DNA of 64,000 nt from Affinundibacterium baiyunense (GTDB lineage: Bacteria; Pseudomonadota; Gammaproteobacteria; Burkholderiales; Burkholderiaceae_D): assembly GCF_018139645.1 (NCBI RefSeq), contig NZ_JAGSPM010000003.1:124001-188000 (forward strand), read 5' to 3'. Below are positions 46,099-55,858 of the stretch, in pieces; positions within the stretch are counted from its first letter, which is position 1, and every line of letters starts with the position of its first letter. The notes beneath the pieces are model-generated. The model did not search any database, was not told the origin of the DNA, and saw only the letters and a program-made list of their open reading frames with translations. The position numbers were made by a program, and so were the translations under genes.

Positions 46099-47028
46099 AT
46101 GCAACAACAAAAAATCATCGCCATCATGGGACCGACCGCTTCCGGCAAAACCGCAGCGGCATTGGCGATTGCGCGTGAAGTTCCTGCTGAAATTATCTCG
46201 GTTGATTCGGCATTAGTGTATCGCGATATGAACATAGGCACGGCAAAACCCAATGCCGAAGAACTCGCCGCTGCTCGGCACCATCTGATCGACATTATTG
46301 ACCCGAGCGAAGCGTATTCGGTTGCCCAATTCTTAAGCGACAGCGCCAGACTGGTCAAAGAAATACAAGAGCGCGGCAAGCTTCCTATCTTGGTTGGCGG
46401 CACCATGATGTATTACAAAGCACTCATCAACGGCATCGACGATCTGCCACCGGCTGATCCAGCCATCCGCGCGCAACTTGATGCCGATATGGCAGAGATT
46501 GGCGCACCGGGCTTACATGCACGACTAGCGCAAGTTGACTCCATCACTGCCGCACGTCTACAGCCCAACGATAGCCAACGGATACAACGCGCGCTAGAAA
46601 TCTATCAGCTCACGGGTCAAGCAATGTCCGCACTGATCGCGCAACAGCCTAGAGCCGCCGCTCCTTTCGACTTGTTGCCGATTTCTTTAGAACCAAGTGA
46701 GCGTAGCTTCCTGCACGATCGCATCGCCAAACGCTTCGATCTGATGCTTGAACAGGGTTTTATTGACGAAGTACGTGCGCTCAAATCAAGACCCGAACTC
46801 AACGCTGATCTGCCATCAATACGTTGCGTAGGCTATCGCCAAGCTTGGGATTATTTAGGCGGCAGCATCAACTACCAAGAAATGCGCGAACGCGGCATCA
46901 TCGCCACCCGCCAACTCGCCAAACGTCAACTCACTTGGTGCAGATCGATTCCAGATCGACACATAGTTGACTGCACAAAAGATAATATTAATCAGCAAGT
47001 TCTACAATGCGCGTTCGCCAACAGATAA
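46099..47028 (+). CDS. miaA: tRNA dimethylallyltransferase MiaA
   Basis: 309 residues. Transfers dimethylallyl to A37 of tRNAs that read codons starting with U. P-loop GPTASGKT (residues 11-18), [51 protein letters not shown] and [10 protein letters not shown] are all conserved, and the end carries [14 protein letters not shown]. No clear ribosome site precedes the ATG. No terminator was found before the tRNA gene 120 bases downstream. Confidence 0.96.
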   Translation: MQQQKIIAIMGPTASGKTAAALAIAREVPAEIISVDSALVYRDMNIGTAKPNAEELAAARHHLIDIIDPSEAYSVAQFLSDSARLVKEIQERGKLPILVGGTMMYYKALINGIDDLPPADPAIRAQLDADMAEIGAPGLHARLAQVDSITAARLQPNDSQRIQRALEIYQLTGQAMSALIAQQPRAAAPFDLLPISLEPSERSFLHDRIAKRFDLMLEQGFIDEVRALKSRPELNADLPSIRCVGYRQAWDYLGGSINYQEMRERGIIATRQLAKRQLTWCRSIPDRHIVDCTKDNINQQVLQCAFANR

Positions 47029-47106
47029 TTCAAACTGTAGAGATAAAAGAAATTAAGCGATCTTAAGCAATTTTAATAAATTCACAGCAGCATTTCAGAT
47101 TAATTC

Positions 47107-47135
47107 TTGACGCATTAAACTTCCACTGGCATAAT
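47107..47135 (+). promoter_or_regulatory. Sigma-70 promoter of tRNA-Met
   Basis: TTGACG (47107-47112), a 17-base spacer and CATAAT (47130-47135). Predicted start near 47142, a few bases before the mature tRNA. Confidence 0.8.
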
Positions 47136-47147
47136 CTTGGGCTTCTT

Positions 47148-47224
47148 GGTGATATAGCTCAGTTGGTTAGAGCACAGCACTCATAATGCTGGGGTCGGTG
47201 GTTCAAATCCACCTATCACCACCA
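47148..47224 (+). tRNA. tRNA-Met (anticodon CAT), elongator type
   Basis: 77 bases with encoded CCA. Acceptor stem GGTGATA pairs fully with TATCACC, so the first pair is closed and it is not an initiator tRNA. The anticodon loop CTCATAA has CAT at 47182-47184 in the stem CAGCA/TGCTG. The T loop is GGTGGTTCAAATCCACC. Closely resembles elongator tRNA-Met; a tRNA-Ile2 with lysidine also has CAT but a different stem sequence. Confidence 0.95.
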
Positions 47225-47230
47225 GAACAC

Positions 47231-47258
47231 AAAGCCCTGTTAGCATTAACAGGGCTTT
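47231..47258 (+). terminator. Terminator of tRNA-Met
   Basis: AAAGCCCTGTTA and its complement TAACAGGGCTTT around a GCAT loop, followed by TTTTGTTT. Confidence 0.88.
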
Positions 47259-47666
47259 TTTGTTTCTTCACTACACCCTTGTTTTTTGCTTTGCAAAATA
47301 CACATTTCTTCGACCACAGCACAACTGACGCAACAAACAAAATAGTCTCATTGTCGAGCATTCATTAAAACTGTGCGAAATTCCTCAAGTCAAGCGTAAG
47401 ATTTATTTTTTTCAGCAATCTCTAATAAGGTGAACTTTGCCATCCGATTTAAAACCACGGGCTCTTTTTGAAGAGTTGCTTACGCGAAAAAAATACCTCT
47501 CTCAGAAGCACTCACATTCTTTCTGAAAAAAAAATGGCACACCTTACACTAGTCTGCGTCTCAATTTATCCTTGAAATTCATGGGGGAGATGCGCTCTGC
47601 TTAGTTGAACAGAATGAGCATGAGTTAACGTTTTCGGAGTCTCGCTTTCAAAATACTGAGCAGTAC
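47259..47666. other. Non-coding stretch after the tRNA
   Basis: About 400 bases with many stops in every frame. From about 47558 an open frame without a start codon leads into the small gene at 47667 and may be its decayed front. No other feature is seen. Confidence 0.4.
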
Positions 47667-47981
47667 ATGCTTACAATTAAAGACATGGCCGCATTAGACT
47701 CTCACGTTCAAAGCGGCTATCTGGTCTTTTCTGATTTAGGTTTTCAAGTTGAAGAAATTCCGCCAGATAGCTACTGCGCGTTGCAATTCGCTTCAACCTT
47801 TCGCATCGTGGGAGACAAGCTTGGTGCAGAATCATTAGTTGAACGAGTCAGAGCCTTCACACATTTTTTCACTCATCAACTCGCCATAAAATGTCTCGCG
47901 GACGTTGCAAAACTCTTCTCCTCAACTATCGCTGAATTGAACAACGAAGCTCGTCTCTCAGAAAAAAATAACCAAACTTGA
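47667..47981 (+). CDS. Short open frame, probably remnant of a larger gene
   Basis: 104 residues, soluble, charged, without signal or known motif. The same frame continues upstream for about 35 codons of plausible protein (FILEIHGGDALCLVEQ) but has no start, and no ribosome site precedes the ATG at 47667. Next to it lies a clearly decayed EAL domain gene. I think this is part of the same decayed locus rather than a working gene; I do not recognise its family. Confidence 0.3.
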   Translation: MLTIKDMAALDSHVQSGYLVFSDLGFQVEEIPPDSYCALQFASTFRIVGDKLGAESLVERVRAFTHFFTHQLAIKCLADVAKLFSSTIAELNNEARLSEKNNQT

Positions 47982-48147
47982 AGCCATTTACGGTGAGCTA
48001 TCTTTTTTTGACCGGGTATCGGTACACACCGTTTACCATAGCAAAGGTCGCGATAAAAAAATTATTTAGAGAGGTGAATTTACCCAAAGAAGTGCACCGC
48101 GATCTTCGCCGTAATGAGTCCGATTTTTTCTAGTCGGAATTCGCACC

Positions 48148-48402
48148 CCCAGTGGCAGCATGATTCACGCCGTCCGAATTTCACTCGGCATTATTGAAGA
48201 GAATGACCTGCTAAAAATCGCCAGCATCGCTTAGCATAAAGAATAAATTTGAATCGAAGTCATCGCTAAAGATTCAGACTTCGTGAAACAACATCAATTA
48301 TTGCAACAGATGGCTTGTGATTATGGGCAAGGTTACTGGTACTCAAAACCCTTGCCCGAGGCTACTTTTATGGATTTCTTAGATGCCAAATCGAAAACCT
48401 AA
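48148..48402 (+). pseudogene. Decayed EAL-domain phosphodiesterase, C-terminal remnant
   Basis: In one frame the sequence reads a degraded EAL-domain end: SLGIIEENDLLKIASIA, then three stops in short order around 48232-48252, and then IEVIAKDSDFV...CDYGQGYWYSKPLPEATFMDFL up to TAA at 48402. The pattern IAS.A.....IEVIA...QLLQQM.CDYGQGYWYSKPLP is the last part of EAL domains, which degrade cyclic-di-GMP. The catalytic front part is lost and the stops cannot be read through, so it is a pseudogene. Confidence 0.75.
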
Positions 48403-48431
48403 AGCCTAATTCGAACATCCCAGATCAAACA

Positions 48432-49850
48432 TCAACGAATCACAAAATGGTTAACAACTTCACGCAGGTGCCCCGCTTGTTCTAACAGACTCTCTGATGC
48501 TGCGGTGGCTTGTTCGACTAGAGCCGCATTCTGCTGTGTCATGCTATCGATATCGTTCACTGCTGCATTGATTTGCCGTATTCCAGCATTTTGCACTTCA
48601 CTCGCTGCGGCGATTTCCGCCATGATGTCGGCGACATGCTTAACGCTATTAACAATCGCCTCCATGGTTTGACCAGCTTCATCAACCAAGCGACTTCCCT
48701 GATCCACTTTTTGTGTGGAATTGCCAATCAGTTCTTTGATCTCTTTTGCCGCACTTGCACTACGTTGCGCCAAGCTACGCACCTCAGATGCGACCACCGC
48801 AAAACCACGCCCCTGTTCACCCGCACGTGCTGCTTCGACCGCCGCATTCAATGCCAAAATATTGGTCTGAAATGCGATGCCATCAATCACACCGATAATA
48901 TCTACGATCTGTTTGGAACTGTCTTTGATCGAGCCCATAGTTTGCACGACCTCACTGACCACTTCACCACCTTTACGCGCAATGTCAGAAGCCGCCAGCA
49001 CCAATTTATTGGCTTGAATCGCGTGCTCAGTATTTTGCTGCACTGTTACCGTCAATTTATCCATGGTGGCAGAAGTTTGATCGAGTGAATTTGCTTGAGC
49101 TTCAGTTCTATTCGATAAATCAGCATTGCCATCAGCCATTTCACGTGATGCACTGATAATCGCGTCGACACCATTTTTAACTTCACTGACGGACTTGTGC
49201 AGCATCTCAATCACGTAGACCAATGCCTTACCAGAATCACTAGCGGGATGCATTTCATGATCACGCAAATTAATCACCCCATTTTGTCCATCTAACTCAG
49301 AGGTATAGTTCATCAACTCAATTTCTTGCACGCGATCGCGATTAATCTGCACGGCAATGTAGGACAGCACTGCTGCTTCTACAATCACATAAGCGGCATG
49401 CATCAGAAAAATAGCAAAGCTTGGCTTGGTAAAACAAATCACACCAAAACCTAATTCTTGCAGATAACCAAAACTAGCGTGATGCACCGCGATGGTTAAT
49501 GCCGCGACCAAGATCACGCGCCAATCAGCATAGATCAATAAGAACGCTAAAAATGCGAAGATGCCAAAATGCAGCTCGGTCATGCCTAATGCCTGTTGTA
49601 TGTGCAAAGCACAAAAAGACATCAGGGCAAATGCATTGACTAAGCGTGTGACTAACTGCCCCGGAAAAACATACATCAAATAGGCCGGCACTAATAACAA
49701 AGGCAAACCAACGAAGAATGCCATCTTCCAGGTGTCATGCCAACTTGCTAAAGCAAGCGCAAATAATTGCATACCAATTAAGATCACAAAAATCAGCGTA
49801 TCTGATTTTGCATAGGTAGCGTCCAATTTGGACAGCAGTTGGTTTGACAT
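48432..49850 (-). CDS. Methyl-accepting chemotaxis protein with multi-pass N-terminal sensor
   Basis: 472 residues. The first 180 residues hold about six hydrophobic helices with short loops rather than the usual periplasmic domain, a MASE-like sensor in the membrane. After a linker, the cytoplasmic four-helix signalling domain (about 215-470) has the conserved hairpin [42 protein letters not shown] in several parts ([36 protein letters not shown]). It has no HAMP domain. It controls CheA; its ligand is unknown. It ends at the edge of the decayed EAL region. Confidence 0.9.
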   Translation of the reverse strand: MSNQLLSKLDATYAKSDTLIFVILIGMQLFALALASWHDTWKMAFFVGLPLLLVPAYLMYVFPGQLVTRLVNAFALMSFCALHIQQALGMTELHFGIFAFLAFLLIYADWRVILVAALTIAVHHASFGYLQELGFGVICFTKPSFAIFLMHAAYVIVEAAVLSYIAVQINRDRVQEIELMNYTSELDGQNGVINLRDHEMHPASDSGKALVYVIEMLHKSVSEVKNGVDAIISASREMADGNADLSNRTEAQANSLDQTSATMDKLTVTVQQNTEHAIQANKLVLAASDIARKGGEVVSEVVQTMGSIKDSSKQIVDIIGVIDGIAFQTNILALNAAVEAARAGEQGRGFAVVASEVRSLAQRSASAAKEIKELIGNSTQKVDQGSRLVDEAGQTMEAIVNSVKHVADIMAEIAAASEVQNAGIRQINAAVNDIDSMTQQNAALVEQATAASESLLEQAGHLREVVNHFVIR

Positions 49851-50463
49851 AGAGAACTCCAGAAAAGCAAAACACCGAGGATCGATGTTAAAAAATATGA
49901 GCTTTCCTCAGTTTACTCTAATCGACTTTGATCCACATCAAGTTTGACAAGAAAGGCGTTGAAGTCGCCCACTAGAACATAGGTAGTCTTGTTAAGACTT
50001 ATTGAATGATTCTAAGCTTTTTATTAAAGAGGAATTTTACAAAGATTACGAAGTGCGATTGATGCGCTATCGTCACAATTCAATCATGTGGCCGACAGGA
50101 TATTGCAACCTGTTCGACTTTAAAATCGCATGTTTGAAAATACGTTGACATGATGTATCTTCACCATGACTGCGGGTGAATTGCGCGTAATTACCAACCT
50201 CACACAAGGCGTTTCACCCGATGACTAACAGTAGGAACCTTGCTCACTAAGGACTTGCTGAACACTCACTTAGGTGCGCAAGCTTTGGTGAAACTTTGTA
50301 CTGTTTTACTACTATAACTGATCAAAATATGATCTAAGACTTACCTAAGCATTACTTAATTAAATACGTCAATTGAACAACGCGACAATCAAAACATCTG
50401 TATCTGCTAAACCAATATTGACTCTAGATACAAACTACATTACGTCTATAAGACGACACAAAT
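49851..50463. other. Intergenic region upstream of the chemoreceptor
   Basis: About 610 bases without a supported gene. It must hold the chemoreceptor promoter. I see no terminator, tRNA or repeat in it. Confidence 0.4.
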
Positions 50464-50736
50464 TCATTCCGCAGCCATTTTAGCTTTTTCAGCAGCAGTC
50501 AAACGTTTCGCACGAATTTCTACCACTTGACTTACAGTCATTTGTGCCAACTCTAAATCGTAAGCAAGTTTATCTTCAGCGCTCATACGTTTTGCGCTGA
50601 CTGTCACGGTCTGAATCGGTGCAACTGATGCCTCAACTTCTGTTGTGGTCGCAACGTTGACGATACCAACAAAAATGAGTGATGTTAAGCAAGCGGACGC
50701 GGCAGAAACGATCGCAGTTGCAGTAAATGTTTTCAT
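50464..50736 (-). CDS. Small exported/membrane protein, paralog A
   Basis: 90 residues. MKTFTATAIVSAASACLTSLIFVGIVNVATTT is a hydrophobic N-terminal helix (signal or anchor). The rest has two copies of one motif: TVTVSAKRMSAEDKLAYD and VVEIRAKRLTAAEKAKMA, pattern V-x-[VI]-x-A-K-R-[ML]-[ST]-x-x-x-K. Ribosome site TGGAG precedes the ATG. A paralog (51607) shares the N-terminus almost exactly, and both have a conserved 56-base block upstream. I do not recognise the family. Confidence 0.7.
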   Translation of the reverse strand: MKTFTATAIVSAASACLTSLIFVGIVNVATTTEVEASVAPIQTVTVSAKRMSAEDKLAYDLELAQMTVSQVVEIRAKRLTAAEKAKMAAE

Positions 50737-50833
50737 GATTATTCTCCAAAGTTAGATTCAAAAATAGTGCGAAATGTCATTTGATTTCGCTGCTTATTTA
50801 ATCGATTTGCACTTCGTTTTGCATTTCGATGTG

Positions 50834-50889
50834 TGTACTATATCCAAGCAAAAAATCAAGTTCTAGGGCAATGCGACGAACTGCAAAAT
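50834..50889 (-). promoter_or_regulatory. Conserved upstream block of paralog A
   Basis: A 56-base block with strong similarity to 51946-52001. Shared minus-strand elements include TTCGTCGCAT, TAG.ACTTGA and GATA.AGTACAC. Position and conservation suggest a common promoter or operator about 100 bases before the start codon. Confidence 0.55.
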
Positions 50890-51606
50890 TGCGCGACCGA
50901 AATACGGAAATGCGGGAATTAAAGTAAGCAATCCATGCACGAATGTAGTTCACCTCTTAGGTAAAAAGCGCCTTATGAAATTGCGGAGATATTCAAAGAA
51001 ATAATGTACTTTTGTGCCGACGATACACTCCGATTTCAAATCAACTTGAAAGCGAATTGATAGCAGCTTGAAGATAAATGGGAAATGACTAGAATAGGAA
51101 AAAAATTGCAATGAAGGTGTATGCAAAATAATTTGAAAATGCTTTGAAAATAATTCTCTCTGTAGTGCTAACGCACCACCTATACACGTACAAAGAATAT
51201 GCACAAAAACAAACTGTCGGCATCAGCCACAATCAGCTGTATTGAGAAGTTTTTGATCGATCTGTGGGTAAGTAAAGGCGGGAAAACAAATGAGTGCCTG
51301 AGGAGATGTGCTACTACTTAAATCTCTTCATCGCCGCTCTGAGGATAGACAACGGCGGATTTACTTTAACTACGCAAGAGCTGGCACTCGAACTCTTGTT
51401 TGTGACTTTAACTTTGACGTCAACTCTGATTTCATTCATGACTATATTCAGAACTTTTTCATGATGAAATTGACGCTTATTTTGCCACCTTATTTTTCTA
51501 AATTATCTAGCGCGATTTAATGACGTTTAAACCAGCTACATCACATCAAAAAATTTAACGCGATACGACAATTTAGCAATGTCATTCAACTATCTGCAGG
51601 ACTGAA
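50890..51606. other. Intergenic region between the two paralogs
   Basis: About 700 bases with several open frames of low quality on both strands and no supported gene, terminator or RNA. AT-rich. Confidence 0.4.
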
Positions 51607-51870
51607 TTACTCTGAAACCATCGCTGCTTTTTGTTCTGGCGTTAAACGCTTAGCGCTAATCACCACGGTTTGCATCATTGATGTTTCTTGATCATAAGCG
51701 AGTTTTTCTGCTTCTGTCATACGAGCATGACGCACTGTCACTGTTTGTATCGGTGCTGGTGAAGCTTCTACTTGGGTGGTCGTTGCCACATTGACGATAC
51801 CAACAAAAATCAACGATGTTACGCAAGCAGAAGCTGCAGAAACGATCGCGGTAGCGGTAAGTGTTTTCAT
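51607..51870 (-). CDS. Small exported/membrane protein, paralog B
   Basis: 87 residues. The first 32 are nearly identical to paralog A (MKTLTATAIVSAASACVTSL). The two motif copies here are TVTVRHARMTEAEKLAYD and TVVISAKRLTPEQKAAMV. Ribosome site TAGGAG precedes the ATG. Same orientation as paralog A, 1.1 kb away. A 9-bp hairpin (CATCGAATC-GT-GATTCGATG, 51925-51944) lies in its leader. Function unknown. Confidence 0.72.
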   Translation of the reverse strand: MKTLTATAIVSAASACVTSLIFVGIVNVATTTQVEASPAPIQTVTVRHARMTEAEKLAYDQETSMMQTVVISAKRLTPEQKAAMVSE

Positions 51871-51945
51871 GATATTTCTCCTAAAGATGTCGTTTAATAA
51901 GATTTAAGTTTTACTGTTTTCTTGCATCGAATCGTGATTCGATGG

Positions 51946-52001
51946 GTGTACTGTAATCAAGCTTTAAGTCAAGTGCTATCGACATGCGACGAAATGCAAA
52001 A
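51946..52001 (-). promoter_or_regulatory. Conserved upstream block of paralog B
   Basis: Counterpart of 50834-50889 with the same length and order of elements (TTCGTCGCAT, TAGCACTTGA, GATTACAGTACAC on the minus strand). Confidence 0.55.
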
Positions 52002-52167
52002 AGCACGGGATTAAGCTACAAAATCGGCACTTAAACGACAAATGGGAGAGCGACACAGGTAAGCGAATACCTACCTGAAGTCTCAGCTAGCTTACATTCG
52101 CTTACTTCATGCTACATAAGGAAATGAAATCTACCTGAGACCCGCGTAGTGATGGCAGCTAGTTGAT

Positions 52168-54114
52168 TTAACGACTATGTGAAGTCAAAGTCGCGAGAGG
52201 GGTGGCGAGGCTAACGCCTGGAGCTTGCGTGCGTGCAGCGGGCTTTTTGGAAACGGGCATGGCTTCATCTAGACGCTCATCAGCCTCACCCGACATTAAG
52301 CCTGCAGCGCCTGGATTGCGCCCCATTGCTACACCGACCGCTAACATATCAATCACCAGCAAATGCAAAATACGGCTTACCATAGGCAAGTGCGTAGTGA
52401 CATCTTCAACATGATCAACAATCAAGGCGATATCTGCTTTACGAATTAAGGGGGAATGACTGGCGGCAATCGCGATAATTTTGGCGCCACGTTCGCGCAC
52501 CTTCTCAGCCACTTCAATTAATTCTGGCAAGCGACCGCTGCTACTACTGATAACCACCACATCGTTTTCACCTAAAACACTTGCAGACAACAGCTGTAAA
52601 CGTGAATCAGTATGCGCGATACTAGGAATACCTAAACGTAAGAATTTAAATTGCGCATCTTGCGCGACCACACCATAGTGACCAATCGCGTAAAACTCTA
52701 ATTTGTTCGCCCTACTGATGCATTGAATCGCGCGCTCTATCATGTCGCGGTTTAATTGATTACGCACTTGCAAAATCGATGAGGCGGTATTTCCCAACAC
52801 CTTGGCACCTAACTCCAGTGCAGAATCATCGTCCGTGACTTGAATATGTGTGACTGGCACCGTGCCAGTTAGACCAGAAGCCAATCGTAATTTGAAGTCA
52901 GATAAGCCTTCGCACCCCAAGGAACGGCAGAAGCGAATCACAGTTGGCTGACTGACATCGGCAGCACGTGCAATCTCGGCGATCGGATCATTCACCACCG
53001 CTCTCGCATGTGCCAACACATGATCTGCAACGCGCAGTTCAGCTGGTGACAAATCTGCTCGAATCCGACGAATTTGCCCCAAGATTGCCGAGCCCGGTTC
53101 GGTCTGCAAGGTACGCAATTGGGCGTCTAAGATGGCGGCAGCCCCCATAAAAGTTGCATGCTCAGCTGTGATCACAAATGTTGGAATGGCGGCGACATAG
53201 CGACTAAACCGCCCTTTCTCCTCAAATCGAGCGCGGAAACTCGAAGCGGCAAAATACTCGCCCAAACGTGGCACGATACCGCCGCCAATATAAATCCCCC
53301 CCATCGCCCCCAGAGTGACCGCGAGATTGGCCGCTGCGGTTCCTAGTAATGCGCAAAATACATCCAGCGCTTCAACACATTGCAGATCAGTTCGATCAAG
53401 CGCACGTTGGGTGATTTCTGGCGCGGTCAACTCCTGTGCTTGCGTTTGCACATAGTCGGACAAAGCTTGATAAATCAACTCTAAGCCTGGGCCTGAGACC
53501 AAGCGTTCAAATGAGACATGGGAAAAATGTTTCCATACATAACGCAAAATCGCAATTTCTCGCTCATCACGCGGTGCGAAGCTGGTGTGACCACCTTCCG
53601 AACCCAAAGAAATCCAACCATCGCCCGCTGGAATCAAACCCGAGGTACCTAAACCACTACCCGGCCCCAATAAGCCGATCACACTTTGCTTGCGCGCTTC
53701 GCCACCACCAATTTGCTGCACATCGTTCGGTCCAAGTCTAGGCAATGCCATCGCTAGCGCGGTGAAATCATTGACGATCAACAATGTATCCAAGCCCAAC
53801 TTCTGCCGCATTTCTTCAATCGAAAACTGCCAATGGTAGTTGGTCATACTGACTTGATCACCATCGACAGGATTGGCGATGGCGACTGCAGCATGTTCAA
53901 TATGAAGATCTGGCAAGCTTTGTAAATATGCCTTCACGGCTGAATAGAAATCGGCGTAATCAGCACACAGCAAAGAGTGCGTATATTGAAAATCGCCCCG
54001 CCCCATTTCCAAAGTAAAGCGTGCATAAGTACCGCCAATATCTGCCAATAAATGGGGTGTCTGATATTGCGCAATTTGCGCGGTTGAAGTGCGAGCAACT
54101 GGATGGGCTTGCAT
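52168..54114 (-). CDS. Bifunctional glucokinase / RpiR-family (HexR-like) regulator
   Basis: 648 residues. Residues 1-330 are a glucokinase of the bacterial Glk type: LLADIGGTYARFTLE (phosphate 1), VNDFTALAMALP (catalytic Asp), GPGSGLG, GSEGGHTSF and GGIYIGGGIVPRL. Residues about 340-415 form an RpiR helix-turn-helix (AELRVADHVL, IAEIARAADVSQPTVIRFCRSLG), and 440-590 a SIS sugar-phosphate-binding domain (FYAIGHYGVVAQDAQFKF, VVVISSSSGRLPELIEV). The fusion is known from Burkholderia and Ralstonia. It phosphorylates glucose and probably represses sugar genes until a phosphorylated intermediate binds. The tail (600-648) is Pro/Ala-rich. Divergent from the second glucokinase. Confidence 0.93.
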   Translation of the reverse strand: MQAHPVARTSTAQIAQYQTPHLLADIGGTYARFTLEMGRGDFQYTHSLLCADYADFYSAVKAYLQSLPDLHIEHAAVAIANPVDGDQVSMTNYHWQFSIEEMRQKLGLDTLLIVNDFTALAMALPRLGPNDVQQIGGGEARKQSVIGLLGPGSGLGTSGLIPAGDGWISLGSEGGHTSFAPRDEREIAILRYVWKHFSHVSFERLVSGPGLELIYQALSDYVQTQAQELTAPEITQRALDRTDLQCVEALDVFCALLGTAAANLAVTLGAMGGIYIGGGIVPRLGEYFAASSFRARFEEKGRFSRYVAAIPTFVITAEHATFMGAAAILDAQLRTLQTEPGSAILGQIRRIRADLSPAELRVADHVLAHARAVVNDPIAEIARAADVSQPTVIRFCRSLGCEGLSDFKLRLASGLTGTVPVTHIQVTDDDSALELGAKVLGNTASSILQVRNQLNRDMIERAIQCISRANKLEFYAIGHYGVVAQDAQFKFLRLGIPSIAHTDSRLQLLSASVLGENDVVVISSSSGRLPELIEVAEKVRERGAKIIAIAASHSPLIRKADIALIVDHVEDVTTHLPMVSRILHLLVIDMLAVGVAMGRNPGAAGLMSGEADERLDEAMPVSKKPAARTQAPGVSLATPLATLTSHSR

Positions 54115-54275
54115 AGATTTCCAAAATCGAAGTTTTACGGATCAAATCTGAACAAAGCGAATACGCTCAAAACACGCGCAACTCACTCATGGTTAGTGCC
54201 TACCTCGCTCTTGTCTTGCATCAAGCAGCACTGAAATGCAAATAAAGATGCAAGTAAAAAAGCAAGAGATTGCAT

Positions 54276-54290
54276 TGTAGTCTGACTAAA
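54276..54290. promoter_or_regulatory. Weaker HexR-type half-matched site
   Basis: TGTAGTCTGACTAAA fits TGTA-N7-TACA with one mismatch. It lies about 160 bases upstream of the HexR fusion gene and could be a third operator. Confidence 0.35.
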
Positions 54291-54358
54291 CTAATTTTGG
54301 ATATATCAGTCAACCAGGTATTTTTTGTAAATATTTGATTGACTATTCGGCACATTTT

Positions 54359-54373
54359 TGTAACTAGACTACA
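54359..54373. promoter_or_regulatory. HexR-type operator 1
   Basis: TGTAACTAGACTACA, a 15-bp TGTA-N7-TACA palindrome like the HexR consensus TGTAATTAAATTACA. In the divergent region between the HexR fusion and the second glucokinase. Confidence 0.6.
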
Positions 54374-54628
54374 GAATCATCATGTAATCACAAGCTTTGC
54401 AACATAAGAAAAATTGATAACAATCAAGTTTTTACGGATGATTAAGCATCTAAAATGACATCAATAAACGATCAAAATCAAATAGTTAGCATTAAGTTTG
54501 ATTAGATCTATAGAGCGAGCTACCGTTTTATCTGACTACAATCGCATTCTCGCAAAATCTTTCATTCGAGGAAAACCACACTTTCCACGAAATTCGGAAT
54601 TTCAATACGAAAATAATTGCCACTTTTA

Positions 54629-54643
54629 TGTAGTTTTGCTACA
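54629..54643. promoter_or_regulatory. HexR-type operator 2
   Basis: TGTAGTTTTGCTACA, a 15-bp palindrome with five paired bases per arm, about 105 bases before the second glucokinase ATG. Same pattern as operator 1. Confidence 0.6.
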
Positions 54644-54746
54644 TTCATTCCAATTATCTCGGTATAAGTTGAATTATCTTGGCTCGCCTAATCGCAGAAA
54701 TATCAACTTAAACAGAATACGATTCACGCTATAGGAATAACCCGCA

Positions 54747-55757
54747 ATGACAACCGCATCGAATTTGCCGTCTACACCAACTGCCCCCTACCCTTGGCTG
54801 ATTGCCGATATTGGCGGTAGCAATGCGCGTTTTGGCTGGGTCACTGCTGCTGGCGCTGAAATTACGCAAGTCAAAACCTTAGCCGTCGCCGACTTTGCGA
54901 CACCAATTGCGGCTAGCGAAATTTATCTACAGCAATTGCAGCAAGAATTAGGTAAACAATATCAAGCCCCCCGATGCGCCGCCTTTGCGGTTGCAACAGC
55001 GGTGGGACAAGAACAAATTCAGTTCACCAATAGCCATTGGAAATTTACGCGAACAGAAGTCAAAGCGGCATTGCAACTAGACCGCTTTATTGCGCTGAAC
55101 GACTTTGAAGCGCTGGCATTATCTTTACCACGCTTAAAGGCGGAACAAATACGCGCTCACGGCGCCCTACCAGAACATTCAGGAACACTTGCCGTAGTCG
55201 GGCCGGGCACTGGCTTGGGCGTCGGATCGGTGATTGAGACGCGACATGGTTGGATTGCGATTCCTGGTGAAGGTGGTCATGCGACACTTGCAGCAACGGA
55301 TGATTTTGAAGCTAGTGTCTTGAATCACGCGCGGCTAGAGTTTCATCATATTTCTGCAGAGCGCTTGCTATCAGGCATAGGTTTACCAGTTCTATATCGC
55401 GCAGTAGCACGAAGCTTACAACTACAATCCGAAGAGCTCAGCACAGAACAAATCGTTGAACGTGGATTACAAGCTCAAGATGCCGTTTGCGCCAAAACTT
55501 TAGACTGTTTCTGCGCACTACTAGGTAGTTTCTGCGGCAATATCGCATTGACGGTAGGCGCACGTAGTGGACTCTATATTGGCGGTGGCATCGTACCGCG
55601 TCTGGGCGATTACTTTTTCACATCGCGCTTCCGTAGCAAGTTTGAAGCAAAAGGTCGCTTCCAATCCTATCTGCAACAAATCCCAACTGCACTCATCACG
55701 GACACGTTGGCGGCACTGAGTGGCGCAGCGTTTGCAATCGAACAAAGTGAAGAGTGA
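54747..55757 (+). CDS. glk: Second glucokinase
   Basis: 336 residues. Same family as the N-terminal half of the fusion at 52168: LIADIGGSNARFGWV, LNDFEALALSLPRL, GPGTGLGVGS, IPGEGGHATLA and SGLYIGGGIVPRLGDYF. It makes glucose-6-phosphate from glucose and ATP. Having two Glk genes in divergent neighbours suggests duplication, with one copy fused to a regulator. AGGA lies ten bases before the ATG. Two GH13 genes follow downstream and would release its glucose. Confidence 0.93.
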   Translation: MTTASNLPSTPTAPYPWLIADIGGSNARFGWVTAAGAEITQVKTLAVADFATPIAASEIYLQQLQQELGKQYQAPRCAAFAVATAVGQEQIQFTNSHWKFTRTEVKAALQLDRFIALNDFEALALSLPRLKAEQIRAHGALPEHSGTLAVVGPGTGLGVGSVIETRHGWIAIPGEGGHATLAATDDFEASVLNHARLEFHHISAERLLSGIGLPVLYRAVARSLQLQSEELSTEQIVERGLQAQDAVCAKTLDCFCALLGSFCGNIALTVGARSGLYIGGGIVPRLGDYFFTSRFRSKFEAKGRFQSYLQQIPTALITDTLAALSGAAFAIEQSEE

Positions 55758-55764
55758 ACCCTAT

Positions 55765-55858
55765 GCAGCGCTGCGCATTTTTTTCTAAATTCTCGTTATT
55801 CTCCCAAGAGACCTTACTATCCCCACATAGTAAGGCGTGTAGCAGCGCTGCTTTTTTT
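55765..55858 (+). terminator. Candidate terminator or attenuator after glk
   Basis: Two direct copies of GCAGCGCTGC, each followed by a T-run (55765-55784 and 55842-55858), and between them a 9-bp hairpin CCTTACTAT/ATAGTAAGG (55812-55835). The second copy with TTTTTTT looks like an intrinsic terminator or part of an alternative fold. It speaks against a coding start before 55860 for the next gene. Confidence 0.5.

Noticed and set aside
50950-51520. Two small frames between the paralogs (minus 50950-51204 and plus 51308-51520)
   Set aside because: No ribosome sites, no conservation with the paralogs, composition typical of AT-rich non-coding DNA.
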